Part shown: one piece after another, positions 32,187 to 40,993 of the stretch | Position numbering within the stretch: the stretch's first letter is position 1 | Layout of the letters: each line of letters opens with the position of its first letter | Assembly: GCA_041661625.1 (NCBI GenBank) | Contig: JBAZUB010000001.1 | Coordinates: 62,001 to 126,000, forward strand | Length of the DNA stretch: 64,000 nt | Direction of reading: 5' to 3' | Origin: Patescibacteria group bacterium | Lineage (GTDB): Bacteria > Patescibacteriota > Patescibacteriia > JAHIZJ01 | Made by a program: the position numbers and the translations under genes | Notes under the pieces: model-generated | What the model was told of the DNA's origin: nothing | Databases searched by the model: none | Seen by the model: only the letters and a program-made list of their open reading frames with translations

Positions 32187-32774
32187 CTATTTAATATCAA
32201 ATTCCTTGGCAGCTAAGGCGTAGACGTGCTTGTATTCGGTCAGAATGTCATTGTGTAACGAGGCTTTTAACGTGGTCATTACCTCTTTGTGGAACCAGAT
32301 CAATTGATCCTTGGGTGCGTTGAATCTCGACCAGATGGCGTCACCCAGATCATAATGCGCCTCCAGCATCGATTGCAGATTATGTATTTTATCGGCGCAG
32401 CAGACCATCAAGCCCTCAAAGCTGTCGGTTTTTAAGTGGCTTAGATAGTTCGTTTTGCGCGTTTCCCACGTAGCCCGATTGGTTTCTATCGAATCGTCGG
32501 GGTTCTTATCTTCGGTGACCTCCTTAACGATTCGGACTACCTCGGGGCCGAATTCGCGCGTCATATCGGATTCGGTATATCCCGATACGTCCTCAAGGAC
32601 ATCGTGCAATAATCCCGCGGCGATAATCTGATCATTATCGGTATAGCGTGATAGTAAGAACCCAACCGAAAATGGATGGACAATAAAAGGTAAACCGCCG
32701 ATCCGGCGTTTTTGATTGTGATGCAGTTCGCTGGCGCGATTGATCGCGCGTTGGATAAGCGGGGTCAATATCAT
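32187..32774 (-). CDS. HD-domain phosphohydrolase ((p)ppGpp hydrolase/MESH1-like)
   Basis: About 195 residues of the HD fold as found at the N-terminus of RelA/SpoT and in small alarmone hydrolases. The metal ligands are visible: FIVHPFSV (first His), AAGLLHDVLEDV (HD and ED) and MVCCADKIHNLQSM (the Asp). No synthetase domain. It probably hydrolyses (p)ppGpp or a related nucleotide. ATG 32774 is chosen; 16 extra residues upstream do not resemble the family. It is the last gene of the operon that begins with the heliorhodopsin. Confidence 0.8.
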   Translation of the reverse strand: MILTPLIQRAINRASELHHNQKRRIGGLPFIVHPFSVGFLLSRYTDNDQIIAAGLLHDVLEDVSGYTESDMTREFGPEVVRIVKEVTEDKNPDDSIETNRATWETRKTNYLSHLKTDSFEGLMVCCADKIHNLQSMLEAHYDLGDAIWSRFNAPKDQLIWFHKEVMTTLKASLHNDILTEYKHVYALAAKEFDIK

Positions 32775-32855
32775 TGGTGAATTATACCTTTTTGCTGTTA
32801 AAAAACCAAACAAGCCAACCATTTATGAAAGTGTCAGCGGTAATTACTAGGCATA

Positions 32856-33434
32856 TTATCGATTAATTGGACAAACCAGCTCAATACATCGATCAAAGCC
32901 GCTTTGCCCGCAAATACAATCTTCGGCTGGCGTCAGTTCATAATCACATTTATCGGCCTGCATTCTAGCGGAATCGCAGACACAACTATACTCCACCGTG
33001 CAATCAGGCCGCGACTGGCATTCTACAATGTTGCTTAACGATGTGCAGGCAGATTGACGATTGGTGCTATTGTTTAAAATCGCGTTCTTATTTTGATTAG
33101 AGCGATATCGAGCCGCCTGGTTGGTAAGATAAAGAGAGTTATTCCTTAGTGAGCTATGCGAGGTTTTATCGTTTGCACCGCGCTGGAAAAAATAATAAGC
33201 TCCGACAAATGCCACAGCTAAGAATATCAGCATAATGATAATCGAAAGGGTGAAAAAAAACGTAGAGCTGTTTAATTCCATCGATCCCCTACTACCCGAT
33301 GAACGGCGCAGCCAGAACTTTCTGTGGTGAGTTTTTTCCTCAGGCATTGCAGACAGCAACTTGGCATCAGGCAGTAATGGTTTAGATCGATGCTTGCTGG
33401 ATGTGTTTGTTCGCCGCCGCTTGCTGGCTGCCAT
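32856..33434 (-). CDS. Single-pass membrane protein with Cys-rich outer domain
   Basis: 192 residues. A Lys/Arg-rich cytoplasmic tail (~50), one transmembrane helix (FFFTLSIIIMLIFLAVAFVG), a polar linker, and a ~65-residue C-terminal domain with ten cysteines (ACTSLSNIVECQSRPDCTVE, YSCVCDSARMQADKCDYEL, DCICGQSGFDRCIELVCPIN), probably a disulphide knot outside the cell. It lies 18 bases after the heliorhodopsin gene. Function unknown; it could be an accessory or receptor partner. Confidence 0.7.
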   Translation of the reverse strand: MAASKRRRTNTSSKHRSKPLLPDAKLLSAMPEEKTHHRKFWLRRSSGSRGSMELNSSTFFFTLSIIIMLIFLAVAFVGAYYFFQRGANDKTSHSSLRNNSLYLTNQAARYRSNQNKNAILNNSTNRQSACTSLSNIVECQSRPDCTVEYSCVCDSARMQADKCDYELTPAEDCICGQSGFDRCIELVCPINR

Positions 33435-33452
33435 AAAAAGGTAGTGTGTGAT

Positions 33453-34232
33453 CTAAACGGGACGCAATGTACCGGCCCAGACTTGCCAGGCTAAGAGTGA
33501 TTTGGCCACTAAACTCAGGATGATATATGTCCGCTCGCCATAAAGATAATCTTTCCATCGCCCAATCTTTTTGTACTGAAGCACCATATTAATCGCAAAT
33601 ACGTTGAAAAACAGAAAAATGGAAAAGAATATCCAATAAACAAAGGTCGGTGGCTTGGAGCCGTCCGTACCTGAACCAAACAAATATAGCGCCGTAGCTA
33701 CCCAAGGAATCGCTCCGGCAATCACGCCAAACCAATAAGACGTCCAATTAGTCCGTTCGGTGGTTTGATTGTGCAGCTCCATCATCCAACCAAACAAAAT
33801 CATCATGGCATTCAAAAAGAATACCAACAATAGACTGACACCATCATACATCCCGACCAGCATGACAACCACAACCATCATTAATGACGAACTAAACGAG
33901 TATTCAACCCAGCGAGCGATATTCATCCCCTTCTTAAGGTTGTTGGTATACCAGGCGAAAACACCCGGTAGACTGATAATCAAATGCGCTAAAGCTGATA
34001 AAAACAAGAAACCAGCCACGAGCGGGCCGATCGGTACAGAAAATGATTCATTAATAAACGGCAATAATCGTTGAGCCGCCAGATCATATCTTACAAAAGC
34101 AGTCGTCACGGGTAAAGTAAAATCTGTGCTCAAAATCAGCATTAGAATGCCCTGGATCAAATGCAACCCCCCGGCACAAAGATTCCATACTCTTAGCCTT
34201 TTAAATTGATCGTCATTCGAAAATATTGACAT
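33453..34232 (-). CDS. Heliorhodopsin
   Basis: 259 residues, seven predicted transmembrane helices. The family landmarks fit at the expected spacing: N-terminal FKRLRVWNLCAGGLHLIQG (His24), ALAH (His83), RWVEYSFSSS with the counterion Glu110, and in TM7 LSLVAKSLLAWQVWAGTLRP with Ser240 and the retinal-binding Lys244. In the first described heliorhodopsin these are His23, His80, Glu107, Ser237 and Lys241. Heliorhodopsins have an inverted orientation and a slow photocycle and are thought to be sensors or modulators rather than pumps. ATG 34232 is chosen over a TTG 12 bases upstream. No retinal synthesis gene is in the window. Confidence 0.93.
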   Translation of the reverse strand: MSIFSNDDQFKRLRVWNLCAGGLHLIQGILMLILSTDFTLPVTTAFVRYDLAAQRLLPFINESFSVPIGPLVAGFLFLSALAHLIISLPGVFAWYTNNLKKGMNIARWVEYSFSSSLMMVVVVMLVGMYDGVSLLLVFFLNAMMILFGWMMELHNQTTERTNWTSYWFGVIAGAIPWVATALYLFGSGTDGSKPPTFVYWIFFSIFLFFNVFAINMVLQYKKIGRWKDYLYGERTYIILSLVAKSLLAWQVWAGTLRPV

Positions 34233-34260
34233 TAGATTTAGCAATTAATAATACTCAAAT

Positions 34261-34290
34261 ATTATAGCAATAATACGAAAAATAATCTAA
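34261..34290 (-). promoter_or_regulatory. Predicted heliorhodopsin operon promoter
   Basis: Minus strand: TTAGAT (34290-34285), 18-base spacer, TATAAT (34266-34261) preceded by TGC (extended -10). About 28 bases from -10 box to ATG. Confidence 0.5.
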
Positions 34291-34304
34291 TTCGGCATCA
34301 ATAA

Positions 34305-35492
34305 TTACATTAATTCCGAAACTACCACCAAGTTATTTGTGGAGCGAGTTATGGCGGTATATAGCCAACGTTGCCGCAAGTCCTTGTCTTGGGCGCGGAG
34401 ATATTCATCGTATACCAAGACATTGGGAGCTTCGCTACCCTGGGCTTTATGGACCGTTAAGGCGTAACCCCAGTCAAACAGGTTGCCCATTTTCCGTACG
34501 GTAGTGTTGATATCGGATGCTTTTAGATCGGCATCGGTTTGGATCGTACTCGTACGTCCAAATTGTCCCTTTAAAATTTGGCCATGGTATAGGAGTGGTT
34601 CGCCGTCTAGCTTGATGTCAGTTCGGTACCAATATTTACGATGGGACTTAATCCCTGCAATGCGACCTAGCATGCCATTATAAATATTCTTGCGACGATC
34701 GTTTTTTAAACAAATAACCCGCTCCCCCACTTCGGGACGTTCTTTGATATATCCCAACGCCTGCCTGATTCGACTGTTTAAGCGATTGCGAGTTTGATTA
34801 CGCGCGCACAATACCAAGCTTTGATCAGAGTAACGAGAATATATTGTTTTTTCTACAGCCGCTGGTAATTGTTTTACACAGATGACCCGAGATCCGATCT
34901 TGCCCGGCGATAACCGACCGCCCTGGCGTATCCTTCTGGATAATTCGATGATCGGATTATCAGCCGCCTGCCGCATGATGGTTTCCAAACGCAGATCCGG
35001 GTTCTCCATGAGATTAAAGGTTCCGTCAACCGGAGGTAGCTGCCCATGGTCGCCCACCACAAGAATTGGCCTATTAAATGATAATAAATCTTTCCATATA
35101 GATTGATTTACCATCGAACCTTCGTCAATAATAATCAAATCACAGCGCAACTCCCAGCTATCACGTCTGACCCACTCAATTATATTACCGGCATCGTCCT
35201 CGATCGGTTTATAAATCAAGCGATGTATAGTAGAGCAAAAATCATCCGGTTCGATGGCATTAATTGCCAAGAGCTTTTGTCTTAATACATTAGCCGCCTT
35301 TCCGGTATAGCAGGCAAACGCGATCTGGATATCACGATAAATTTTACGACGATTCATCTGACGGCGTAAATATGCCAATAATGTTGTTTTTCCCGTTCCG
35401 GCATAACCGCCCATAGTAAGAAACTGTTTTGACGGCTGTTCAATCCATTTCAGTATATTTCGATACGCGTGTTTTTGATCGGCAGTTAACAC
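34305..35492 (-). CDS. RecD-like/Dda-like SF1 DNA helicase
   Basis: 395 residues, an SF1B helicase core without the N-terminal RecD2 extension. Motifs: Walker A GGYAGTGKTTLLAYL, ATP-site acidic LIIDEGSMV, motif III VVGDHGQLPPVDG, then a UvrD_C_2-type end YALTVHKAQGSEAPNVLVYD and WLYTAITRSTNNLVVV. 5'-3' unwinding in repair or replication is expected. The size is close to phage T4 Dda-type enzymes. Confidence 0.9.
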   Translation of the reverse strand: MLTADQKHAYRNILKWIEQPSKQFLTMGGYAGTGKTTLLAYLRRQMNRRKIYRDIQIAFACYTGKAANVLRQKLLAINAIEPDDFCSTIHRLIYKPIEDDAGNIIEWVRRDSWELRCDLIIIDEGSMVNQSIWKDLLSFNRPILVVGDHGQLPPVDGTFNLMENPDLRLETIMRQAADNPIIELSRRIRQGGRLSPGKIGSRVICVKQLPAAVEKTIYSRYSDQSLVLCARNQTRNRLNSRIRQALGYIKERPEVGERVICLKNDRRKNIYNGMLGRIAGIKSHRKYWYRTDIKLDGEPLLYHGQILKGQFGRTSTIQTDADLKASDINTTVRKMGNLFDWGYALTVHKAQGSEAPNVLVYDEYLRAQDKDLRQRWLYTAITRSTNNLVVVSELM

Positions 35493-35595
35493 GGGGGCGT
35501 ATAATTATATATTAATATGAAAACAAACAGTCGACTACTCGATATACTCTAGCAGGCGACTGTTAAAGAATAGATATCTATTATAAGATAAAAAA

Positions 35596-36129
35596 CTATT
35601 GTGTGGGTGGTGTGGGTATGTCAGTTTGGCGATAGACCGTAATTACTGCCGCGTTTTTACCTTCGCTGGTAGTAAACCCGGCGCTTAAATAACGGTTTCC
35701 TTTCTGGGCCGCGATAGAATAAACTCCGCTATAGTTGGCCGTACCGCTAATTGTCCAACCGTCGGCTCTTAGTTCCCGATCATATATCGCGCTGGCTTCG
35801 GCCGGTGTTTTGGATGTCTCGATGGTCAGATTATATCCATCATCACCGCTTGAAACGGCCGCCTTTAGATCACCTTCAATCACATAAATGTCCGATGGAA
35901 AGCCATTGGGAAGACTTACATTTTCACCAGCTGAATACGAACCGGAGTTGGTGTTTATTGTGACAGTGTTGCTGCCGTAATCAACGTCAACCTGTCCATT
36001 GGTTGACTTTTCGATGATATTTTCAGCAATCTTTTCGGCGCCTTTTCGGGTAGCGAATCTTACGGCAATGCCGGCGCCGGCAATCACAACCACGCCGATG
36101 ATTAGAAGTACTAATGTCTTTTTTTTCAT
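35596..36129 (-). CDS. Membrane-anchored extracytoplasmic protein, unknown
   Basis: 177 residues. The N-terminal helix (TLVLLIIGVVVIAGAGIAVR) anchors a soluble domain with a Tyr/Asn/Thr-rich beta section (VDVDYGSNTVTINTNSGSYS) and a ferredoxin-like second part (TSKTPAEASAIYDRELRADG, GVYSIAAQKGNRYLSAGFTT). The latter is similar in style to small domains that follow lipoprotein signals. No catalytic motif. Function unknown. Confidence 0.65.
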   Translation of the reverse strand: MKKKTLVLLIIGVVVIAGAGIAVRFATRKGAEKIAENIIEKSTNGQVDVDYGSNTVTINTNSGSYSAGENVSLPNGFPSDIYVIEGDLKAAVSSGDDGYNLTIETSKTPAEASAIYDRELRADGWTISGTANYSGVYSIAAQKGNRYLSAGFTTSEGKNAAVITVYRQTDIPTPPTQ

Positions 36130-36211
36130 GAAATTTTGGCGGTTAGCTCTTCTTGTTTATATTATTTCATACTATGAAGCACCCTGGCAAGCAAAAACAT
36201 TTATTAGGACT

Positions 36212-36709
36212 TTATGATACTTGGGCAAATAATACTACGTAATTTTTGCCATATATCTTGGCGCACTTTGGACAAGTCGTGTAATAAGTATAAAGCTTGA
36301 TTATCTTTTTGTCTTTTGAGGCGACATACTGCTCCATCTCTTTATGCCATTTTGGAACCATTCGGTATGGACCTTCAAAAACCTTGGTTAAGAAAGTGCC
36401 TGATACGGTTACATTAGCGCAACCTGACACCTCTTTATTGACCGAAATATACTGTTCACTAGACCATGCCGAGGACTCATCAGATAACATGATGGTGTCT
36501 TCGTTCAGTTCGGCACCGGCCGCCTTAATCTTGTTACTTAGATTGGTAATGACTGAGCCCATGTTCAAAGGCATGTGCCAGAAAGACTTTACGTTGCCTT
36601 TGACAAACTTCTTATCGTTCCAAGTAATTACCTGTTCCTGCCAAAGCTCGGGTTTGAATGGCGGGCAGCAGTCGGATTTGATGGCCTGTGCTGTTTCTTG
36701 GGTGTCCAT
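36212..36709 (-). CDS. Conserved ~165-residue protein of unclear function ('hydrolase' family)
   Basis: The sequence follows a conserved pattern I recognise from proteins labelled only 'hydrolase': KSDCCPPFKPELWQEQVITW, KSFWHMPLNMGSVITNL, DTIMLSDESSAWSSEQYISV, GTFLTKVFEGPYRMVPKWHK, YTYYTTCPKCAKIYGKNYVV. The CC near the start and the CPKC pair near the end are conserved Cys that may bind metal or be redox-active. ATG 36709 is chosen because the family similarity begins there; 20 extra residues would come from an upstream start. No reaction is known to me. Confidence 0.7.
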   Translation of the reverse strand: MDTQETAQAIKSDCCPPFKPELWQEQVITWNDKKFVKGNVKSFWHMPLNMGSVITNLSNKIKAAGAELNEDTIMLSDESSAWSSEQYISVNKEVSGCANVTVSGTFLTKVFEGPYRMVPKWHKEMEQYVASKDKKIIKLYTYYTTCPKCAKIYGKNYVVLFAQVS

Positions 36710-36831
36710 ATGAGGGATATTAATAGTGTATACAGCTGATATATTACCTTGTGAAGCTGCTTTTGGCAAGAGAAAAGGGACCCCGATGGCCCCACTGATA
36801 GCGGACTGAAATTCTTGTGGTAGTTTCGGTG

Positions 36832-37083
36832 TTATCGCGGAAACGATGGATCGCTGCCCGCTTGTTTACGCAGACGATTTTGCAGTGTCGGCTTTTTCGC
36901 CGGCGTCATATTGGCTGAGTCGACGGCGGTTTGATTGAGCTCCCTGAACAACCACCGATCATCGCTCTCGCGACATCCCGGTTTGTCGCAATAAGAACTA
37001 AAGCCGACTTTGGCACCGCAACGGCATCTTTGGATGGGCAGGCATAGCACGCCCCGACGCCGTCTATTTATTGTAGGATCCAT
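36832..37083 (-). CDS. Small Cys-rich (zinc-ribbon-like) basic protein
   Basis: 83 residues from ATG 37083, five bases after a GGGGGTG-type ribosome binding sequence; a GTG six bases upstream is in frame. Cys and Arg are concentrated in RRRRGVLCLPIQRCRCGAKV, YCDKPGCRESDDRW, which could form one or two zinc sites. The remaining half is Lys/Arg/Pro-rich and probably disordered. Function unknown. Confidence 0.5.
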   Translation of the reverse strand: MDPTINRRRRGVLCLPIQRCRCGAKVGFSSYCDKPGCRESDDRWLFRELNQTAVDSANMTPAKKPTLQNRLRKQAGSDPSFPR

Positions 37084-37223
37084 GTACACCCCCGTAGGAT
37101 ACGAACCACGCCAGAGTCCCTCCCTAGCTAAAATAGAATATCAGAATAATTCGATACAGTCAATTAATGCAGCCGATAATCAAAAGACACCGTAATAACC
37201 GGTGCCAGTTGATATATGCTATA

Positions 37224-37958
37224 TTATTTTTGCACAATAATGTTGTACTCCCCCTTAGCATAATACCCGGGCGTCAAGACTCCGCCGCATGTCTCGGTCA
37301 CCTGCTTGTAGGTAAAATACACGTAACCATCAATCTGCGAATATCCAGCCGATACCCAGGCGTTGTTTCCGTTTGGATACGGCCCGGCGGTATAAACAGA
37401 ATCATCAGCCGGTTTATAAAAAACGCGGATGTTGGCTGGGTTAGTTAGGCTGGCTTCTGCGACAGCTACTTTTTTCATATGCTCGTGGTAATACAAGATG
37501 GACGTTGGATAATCGGCGCACTGATTGCCATAACTACTGGTTGAAACAAAATCACCATCGGCGGTAACATCAAACGTACCATCATATCGCTTGGTTGTTG
37601 ATACCGGCAGGCCATTTGAGGTTAAGCTTCCGACTACGGTCAAGCTGCCGTCAATTTGGGCATTGTCATTGATGATGAAAGGTTTGGAATCAGTTGTACC
37701 CGGAGTGGTTCCGCGGTATACGCGACCATCAACTCTTAAATTATCACCAATAGCGATTGGATTGTCGAAATTATTGGTACCCTTGGTAGTGTTAATCATC
37801 GTCCCGTTAAAAGTCGTGACACCATTAATTTTCACGGAATCGAACTCCACCGTACCCTGACCCTTGAATGTGGTAGCGGCAGTAACCCCGCCCACAATGG
37901 AAAATACGGCCAGAGTTGAGATTACACCAACGGTTAATTTACGTACTGAATGTTTCAT
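37224..37958 (-). CDS. Exported beta-rich protein, unknown
   Basis: 244 residues. A signal peptide (LTVGVISTLAVFSIVGGVTA) is followed by ~100 residues of short beta repeats (VEFDSVKINGVTTFNGTMIN, PIAIGDNLRVDGRVYRG, NAQIDGSLTVVGSLTSNGLP) like those in bactofilin-type or trimeric surface fibres, then a ~110-residue C-terminal domain with two Cys (NQCADYP, TETCGGVLTPG). Probably a surface appendage or adhesin subunit. No homologue recognised. Confidence 0.65.
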   Translation of the reverse strand: MKHSVRKLTVGVISTLAVFSIVGGVTAATTFKGQGTVEFDSVKINGVTTFNGTMINTTKGTNNFDNPIAIGDNLRVDGRVYRGTTPGTTDSKPFIINDNAQIDGSLTVVGSLTSNGLPVSTTKRYDGTFDVTADGDFVSTSSYGNQCADYPTSILYYHEHMKKVAVAEASLTNPANIRVFYKPADDSVYTAGPYPNGNNAWVSAGYSQIDGYVYFTYKQVTETCGGVLTPGYYAKGEYNIIVQK

Positions 37959-38129
37959 GATTTTATGATTATTTTGTTAATACGCAGTAATAATATTACC
38001 TACACAGTATATCGTCAAAGTCTTACTATTGACAATTTGGCATATATTTGCTAATATACCCGTTTGTTGTGTGGCCAATGCGTTCTGGGGGGGGTATCGG
38101 GATGGATCCCGATAATACACAGGAGGTGC

Positions 38130-38456
38130 ATGTTGCGTAGTCCGAGTCGTTCTTTTTGGGCAGACACGATCGCAGCCGGCGTCTTGATTCTCATGGCACT
38201 CGGAATCGGCCTTGGCGTACGGCATGTCGAGAATGGCCAACCGCCGCTGTATCGATTTGTCCGGTGTGTTGAACTGCAAGCCGACTCCATTAACGGTGGT
38301 TTCGTTGCGCGGGTAGTCAAACCGGACGGAACCGTCAAACAGGTGCAGCTGTCCAGAGCAGAGCCCAAGACGGACATAGAGCGAGGCCTCATCTACCTGA
38401 TGCAGTCGGGTACCGACGGGAGTCTCAGCGCGTTCGTCTCGGCGAGCGGTATCTAA
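38130..38456 (+). CDS. Small single-pass membrane protein, unknown
   Basis: 108 residues from ATG 38130, just after AGGAGG (38121-38126); the spacing is short, so TTG 38133 is an alternative. One transmembrane helix (WADTIAAGVLILMALGIGLG) near the N-terminus and a ~75-residue outer part (FVRCVELQADSINGGFVARV, VQLSRAEPKTDIERGLIYLM). GC-rich codon use compared with the neighbours. Two hairpins follow the gene. No family recognised. Confidence 0.6.
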   Translation: MLRSPSRSFWADTIAAGVLILMALGIGLGVRHVENGQPPLYRFVRCVELQADSINGGFVARVVKPDGTVKQVQLSRAEPKTDIERGLIYLMQSGTDGSLSAFVSASGI

Positions 38457-38574
38457 ACCACCAAGCCTCCGTCGGTGGCTAAACGTTAGCGCACCGGTCC
38501 TGCGGGACTCACATATCTTCGACCCTCGGGCTTATGCTTCGGGGGTCGCTTCATATTCCAGAACATGTAAAAAT
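38457..38574. terminator. Hairpins between the small membrane gene and thrS
   Basis: CCACC...GGTGG (38458-38478) directly after the stop, and CGACCC (38520-38525) pairing with GGGTCG (38543-38548) followed by CTTCATATT. The second is a plausible terminator. No gene is seen here. Confidence 0.5.
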
Positions 38575-38603
38575 TTGACATTATTTTGCTGAAAACATAT
38601 AAT
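38575..38603 (+). promoter_or_regulatory. Full-consensus promoter of thrS
   Basis: TTGACA (38575-38580), 17-base spacer, TATAAT (38598-38603): a perfect sigma-70-type promoter. Transcription should start near 38610, giving a ~188-base leader. Confidence 0.85.
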
Positions 38604-38609
38604 ACACCC

Positions 38610-38797
38610 AAGCGCTGATTGAGCCGGCTACCAACCGGCTTGCACCGCACTAGACGTTCTAGTTCGGGGTAGTATCATCCTAAGGCGCAAGTGAATTAAG
38701 AGTTTTGCCAGCGATGGCAAAAAAGTTGGGTGGAACCGTCCCGAGTTAGTCGAGGACCCCAATGCGAAAGTATTTGGGATTGTTTATTATTTGAGAA
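38610..38797 (+). promoter_or_regulatory. T-box-like riboswitch in the thrS leader
   Basis: The T-box core GGGTGGAACCG (38728-38738) binds the uncharged tRNA 3' end in this class. It is preceded by a stem III hairpin TTTTGCCA-GCGA-TGGCAAAA (38703-38722). Downstream, CCCAA (38758-38762) can pair with TTGGG (38774-38778) followed by TTGTTTATT, a possible terminator. In place of a long canonical stem I there is a short hairpin AGCCGG-CTACCAA-CCGGCT (38622-38640) whose loop contains ACC, a Thr codon, and an outer GCGC/GCGC helix. The decoding site is inferred. Confidence 0.75.
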
Positions 38798-40543
38798 ATG
38801 AAATATATGACAGAGCCAATTGAATCAATCCGCCATTCATTATCGCACTTACTAGCCTCGGCTGTATTGGAAATATGGCCCGACGCTAAGTTGGGCATCG
38901 GCCCGGTGATCGATACTGGTTTTTATTATGATTTTGAATTGCCTGAGCCGGTTACTCCGGAACGGCTGATTGAGCTGGAAAAAAAGATGCGGCACTATAT
39001 CAAACAGAATTTGGCATTCGAAAAATCTGAAGCAAGTGAGGTCGAGGCCAGAAAGATATCCAAGGGGCAGCCGTACAAGCTCGAATTGATTGATGAATTA
39101 GTGGCAGACAAGACGCCGATTAGTTATTACCAGTCAGGAAAGTTTTCCGATCTCTGCGCTGGTCCGCATGTGGCCAAAACCAACGCGATTGACCCCCAAG
39201 CTTTCAAGCTAACCAAAGTAGCTGGGGCTTATTGGCGGGGCGACGAAAAGCGAGCCATGCTCCAGCGTATATACGGCGTCGCCTTTGACTCCAAAGCCGA
39301 ATTGGCCGACTATCTAAACCAACAAGACGAGGCCGCCAAACGTGACCATCGTAAGTTGGGTCAGGAGCTTGATTTGTTTACGATATCACCGCTAGTCGGC
39401 TCGGGATTGCCGATGTATACCCCGCGAGGTGTGGTTATGTTGCGCGCGATTACCGGGTTATTAAATGAGCTGGAGGTGGCCCATGGCTATGAATTTGTCG
39501 ATATCCCCCATATTGGCAAAGTGGATCTGTACAAAACCTCCGGTCATTGGGATAAATATAAGGATTCCATATTCACGGTCCACGGGCATGGTGAAGATTT
39601 TGTGCTCAAACCGATGAATTGCCCGCACCATATGCAGATATACGCCAGCAAACCAAGAAGTTGGCGCGATTTGCCGGTGCGTTACTCTGAAGTTACCAAA
39701 CAATATCGTGACGAACAGGCCGGCGAACTATTGGGACTGTCGCGGGTACGCTCGATTTCAATCGATGATAATCATATCTTCTGCCGGCCGGATCAGATCC
39801 AGGAAGAAATGCGCCATGCCTATGAGATAATCAAGAAATTCAGCAATACATTTGGTATGGAGCACACGATTCGCTTATCAGTTCGTGATCCTAAGAAAAA
39901 GTCCGGTTATCTGGGCGATGACGCTACTTGGGCACGGGCCGAAGCCGAGCTGGTCAAACTATTAGATTCGCTGGGAGAAAAATATTTTGTGGGCGAGGGC
40001 GAGGCGTCATTTTATGCGCCGAAAATAGACTTTATTCAAAAGGACTCAATTGGCCGTTCGTGGCAATTGTCGACTATTCAATTGGACTATGTCGAGCCGG
40101 AGCGATTCAAACTGGACTATACTGATAAGGTCGGTAAAAAATCCCGTCCAGCTATTTTGCACATCGCCGTAGCTGGATCGCTCGAACGTTTTATGTCGAT
40201 TATAATTGAGCACTATGCCGGTATATTTCCGGTATGGCTGGCGCCGGTACAGGTAAAGTTGTTATCAGTTGGATCGGATCACGTTAAGCCGGCCAATGAG
40301 CTGGCTCAGAAACTCACGAGCAAGGGCATTCGGGTAGCGGTTGATGACGCCAACGAGACGATTGGGCACAAGATACGCCAAGCTACAGTTGAGAAAATTC
40401 CCTATTTACTGGTGTTCGGCGACAAAGAAGCCAAATCTGATAGCCTAGCAGTGCGAGATCGTGGTGCCCGCGAGACGCGCATCATTTCACGGGCAGATTT
40501 TATTTGTGAAGTCTCGGATAAAATAAAGAAACGTAGCAAATAA
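38798..40543 (+). CDS. thrS: Threonyl-tRNA synthetase lacking the TGS domain
   Basis: 581 residues against ~640 in most bacteria: the N-terminal TGS domain is missing. The editing domain starts at once (RHSLSHLLASAVLEIWPDAK) with the H-x3-H pair and CAGPH. The class II catalytic core shows PMNCPHHMQIY, motif 2 RYSEVTKQYRDEQAGEL and motif 3 PAILHIAVAGSLERFMSI; the anticodon domain ends the protein. ATG 38798 or ATG 38807 may be the start. It is preceded by a T-box leader, so it is probably induced by uncharged tRNA-Thr. Confidence 0.96.
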   Translation: MKYMTEPIESIRHSLSHLLASAVLEIWPDAKLGIGPVIDTGFYYDFELPEPVTPERLIELEKKMRHYIKQNLAFEKSEASEVEARKISKGQPYKLELIDELVADKTPISYYQSGKFSDLCAGPHVAKTNAIDPQAFKLTKVAGAYWRGDEKRAMLQRIYGVAFDSKAELADYLNQQDEAAKRDHRKLGQELDLFTISPLVGSGLPMYTPRGVVMLRAITGLLNELEVAHGYEFVDIPHIGKVDLYKTSGHWDKYKDSIFTVHGHGEDFVLKPMNCPHHMQIYASKPRSWRDLPVRYSEVTKQYRDEQAGELLGLSRVRSISIDDNHIFCRPDQIQEEMRHAYEIIKKFSNTFGMEHTIRLSVRDPKKKSGYLGDDATWARAEAELVKLLDSLGEKYFVGEGEASFYAPKIDFIQKDSIGRSWQLSTIQLDYVEPERFKLDYTDKVGKKSRPAILHIAVAGSLERFMSIIIEHYAGIFPVWLAPVQVKLLSVGSDHVKPANELAQKLTSKGIRVAVDDANETIGHKIRQATVEKIPYLLVFGDKEAKSDSLAVRDRGARETRIISRADFICEVSDKIKKRSK

Positions 40544-40635
40544 ATCATGATATGATTTAATAAATCAGCTGGAATATTTTCCGGCCGATTTTACTTACTA
40601 GTAAATATCGACAGCTGGGGCAAAAAAATCAAGTA

Positions 40636-40664
40636 TTGTCTATTATTGTATGATATAGTAAGAT
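40636..40664 (+). promoter_or_regulatory. Predicted promoter of the small orphan gene at 40711
   Basis: TTGTCT (40636-40641), 17-base spacer, TAAGAT (40659-40664). Confidence 0.45.
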
Positions 40665-40710
40665 GATATCATACATCCGTATGTATGGATGTTATCCACA
40701 GGAGGTAGTC

Positions 40711-40965
40711 ATGGTCTTTCGTGTCGGGCAAAGAGTTGTTTTCAAGCGGATACCAAGGCACGCTATCGGTATGCCGGCTGGTATTCCAGAAAAAAAATCC
40801 AGGAGGGTGGTGGAGATTAAGTACTCGGAACTGAGACATTGGAGTGGATGTCCAAACCCGCTAAACTGTGCCTGCATGCCCCACCCCGATGATCAGCTAG
40901 TACGATTGGAGGGTATGGACGATGGCCAGATGGTTTCATCCACGTTGCTGCGCCCAGAGGATTAG
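40711..40965 (+). CDS. Small Cys-containing basic protein, unknown
   Basis: 84 residues from ATG 40711, a few bases after AGGAGGT (40700-40706). The N-terminus VFRVGQRVVFKRIPRHAIG looks like a small beta-barrel start (KOW/SH3-like), followed by a Cys cluster GCPNPLNCACMPHPDDQLVR and a short tail. An in-frame start 48 bases upstream lacks a ribosome binding site. It has its own promoter and a strong terminator. No family recognised. Confidence 0.6.
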   Translation: MVFRVGQRVVFKRIPRHAIGMPAGIPEKKSRRVVEIKYSELRHWSGCPNPLNCACMPHPDDQLVRLEGMDDGQMVSSTLLRPED

Positions 40966-40993
40966 ATGTGATTCTGGCAGATGGTGTCGTGCT

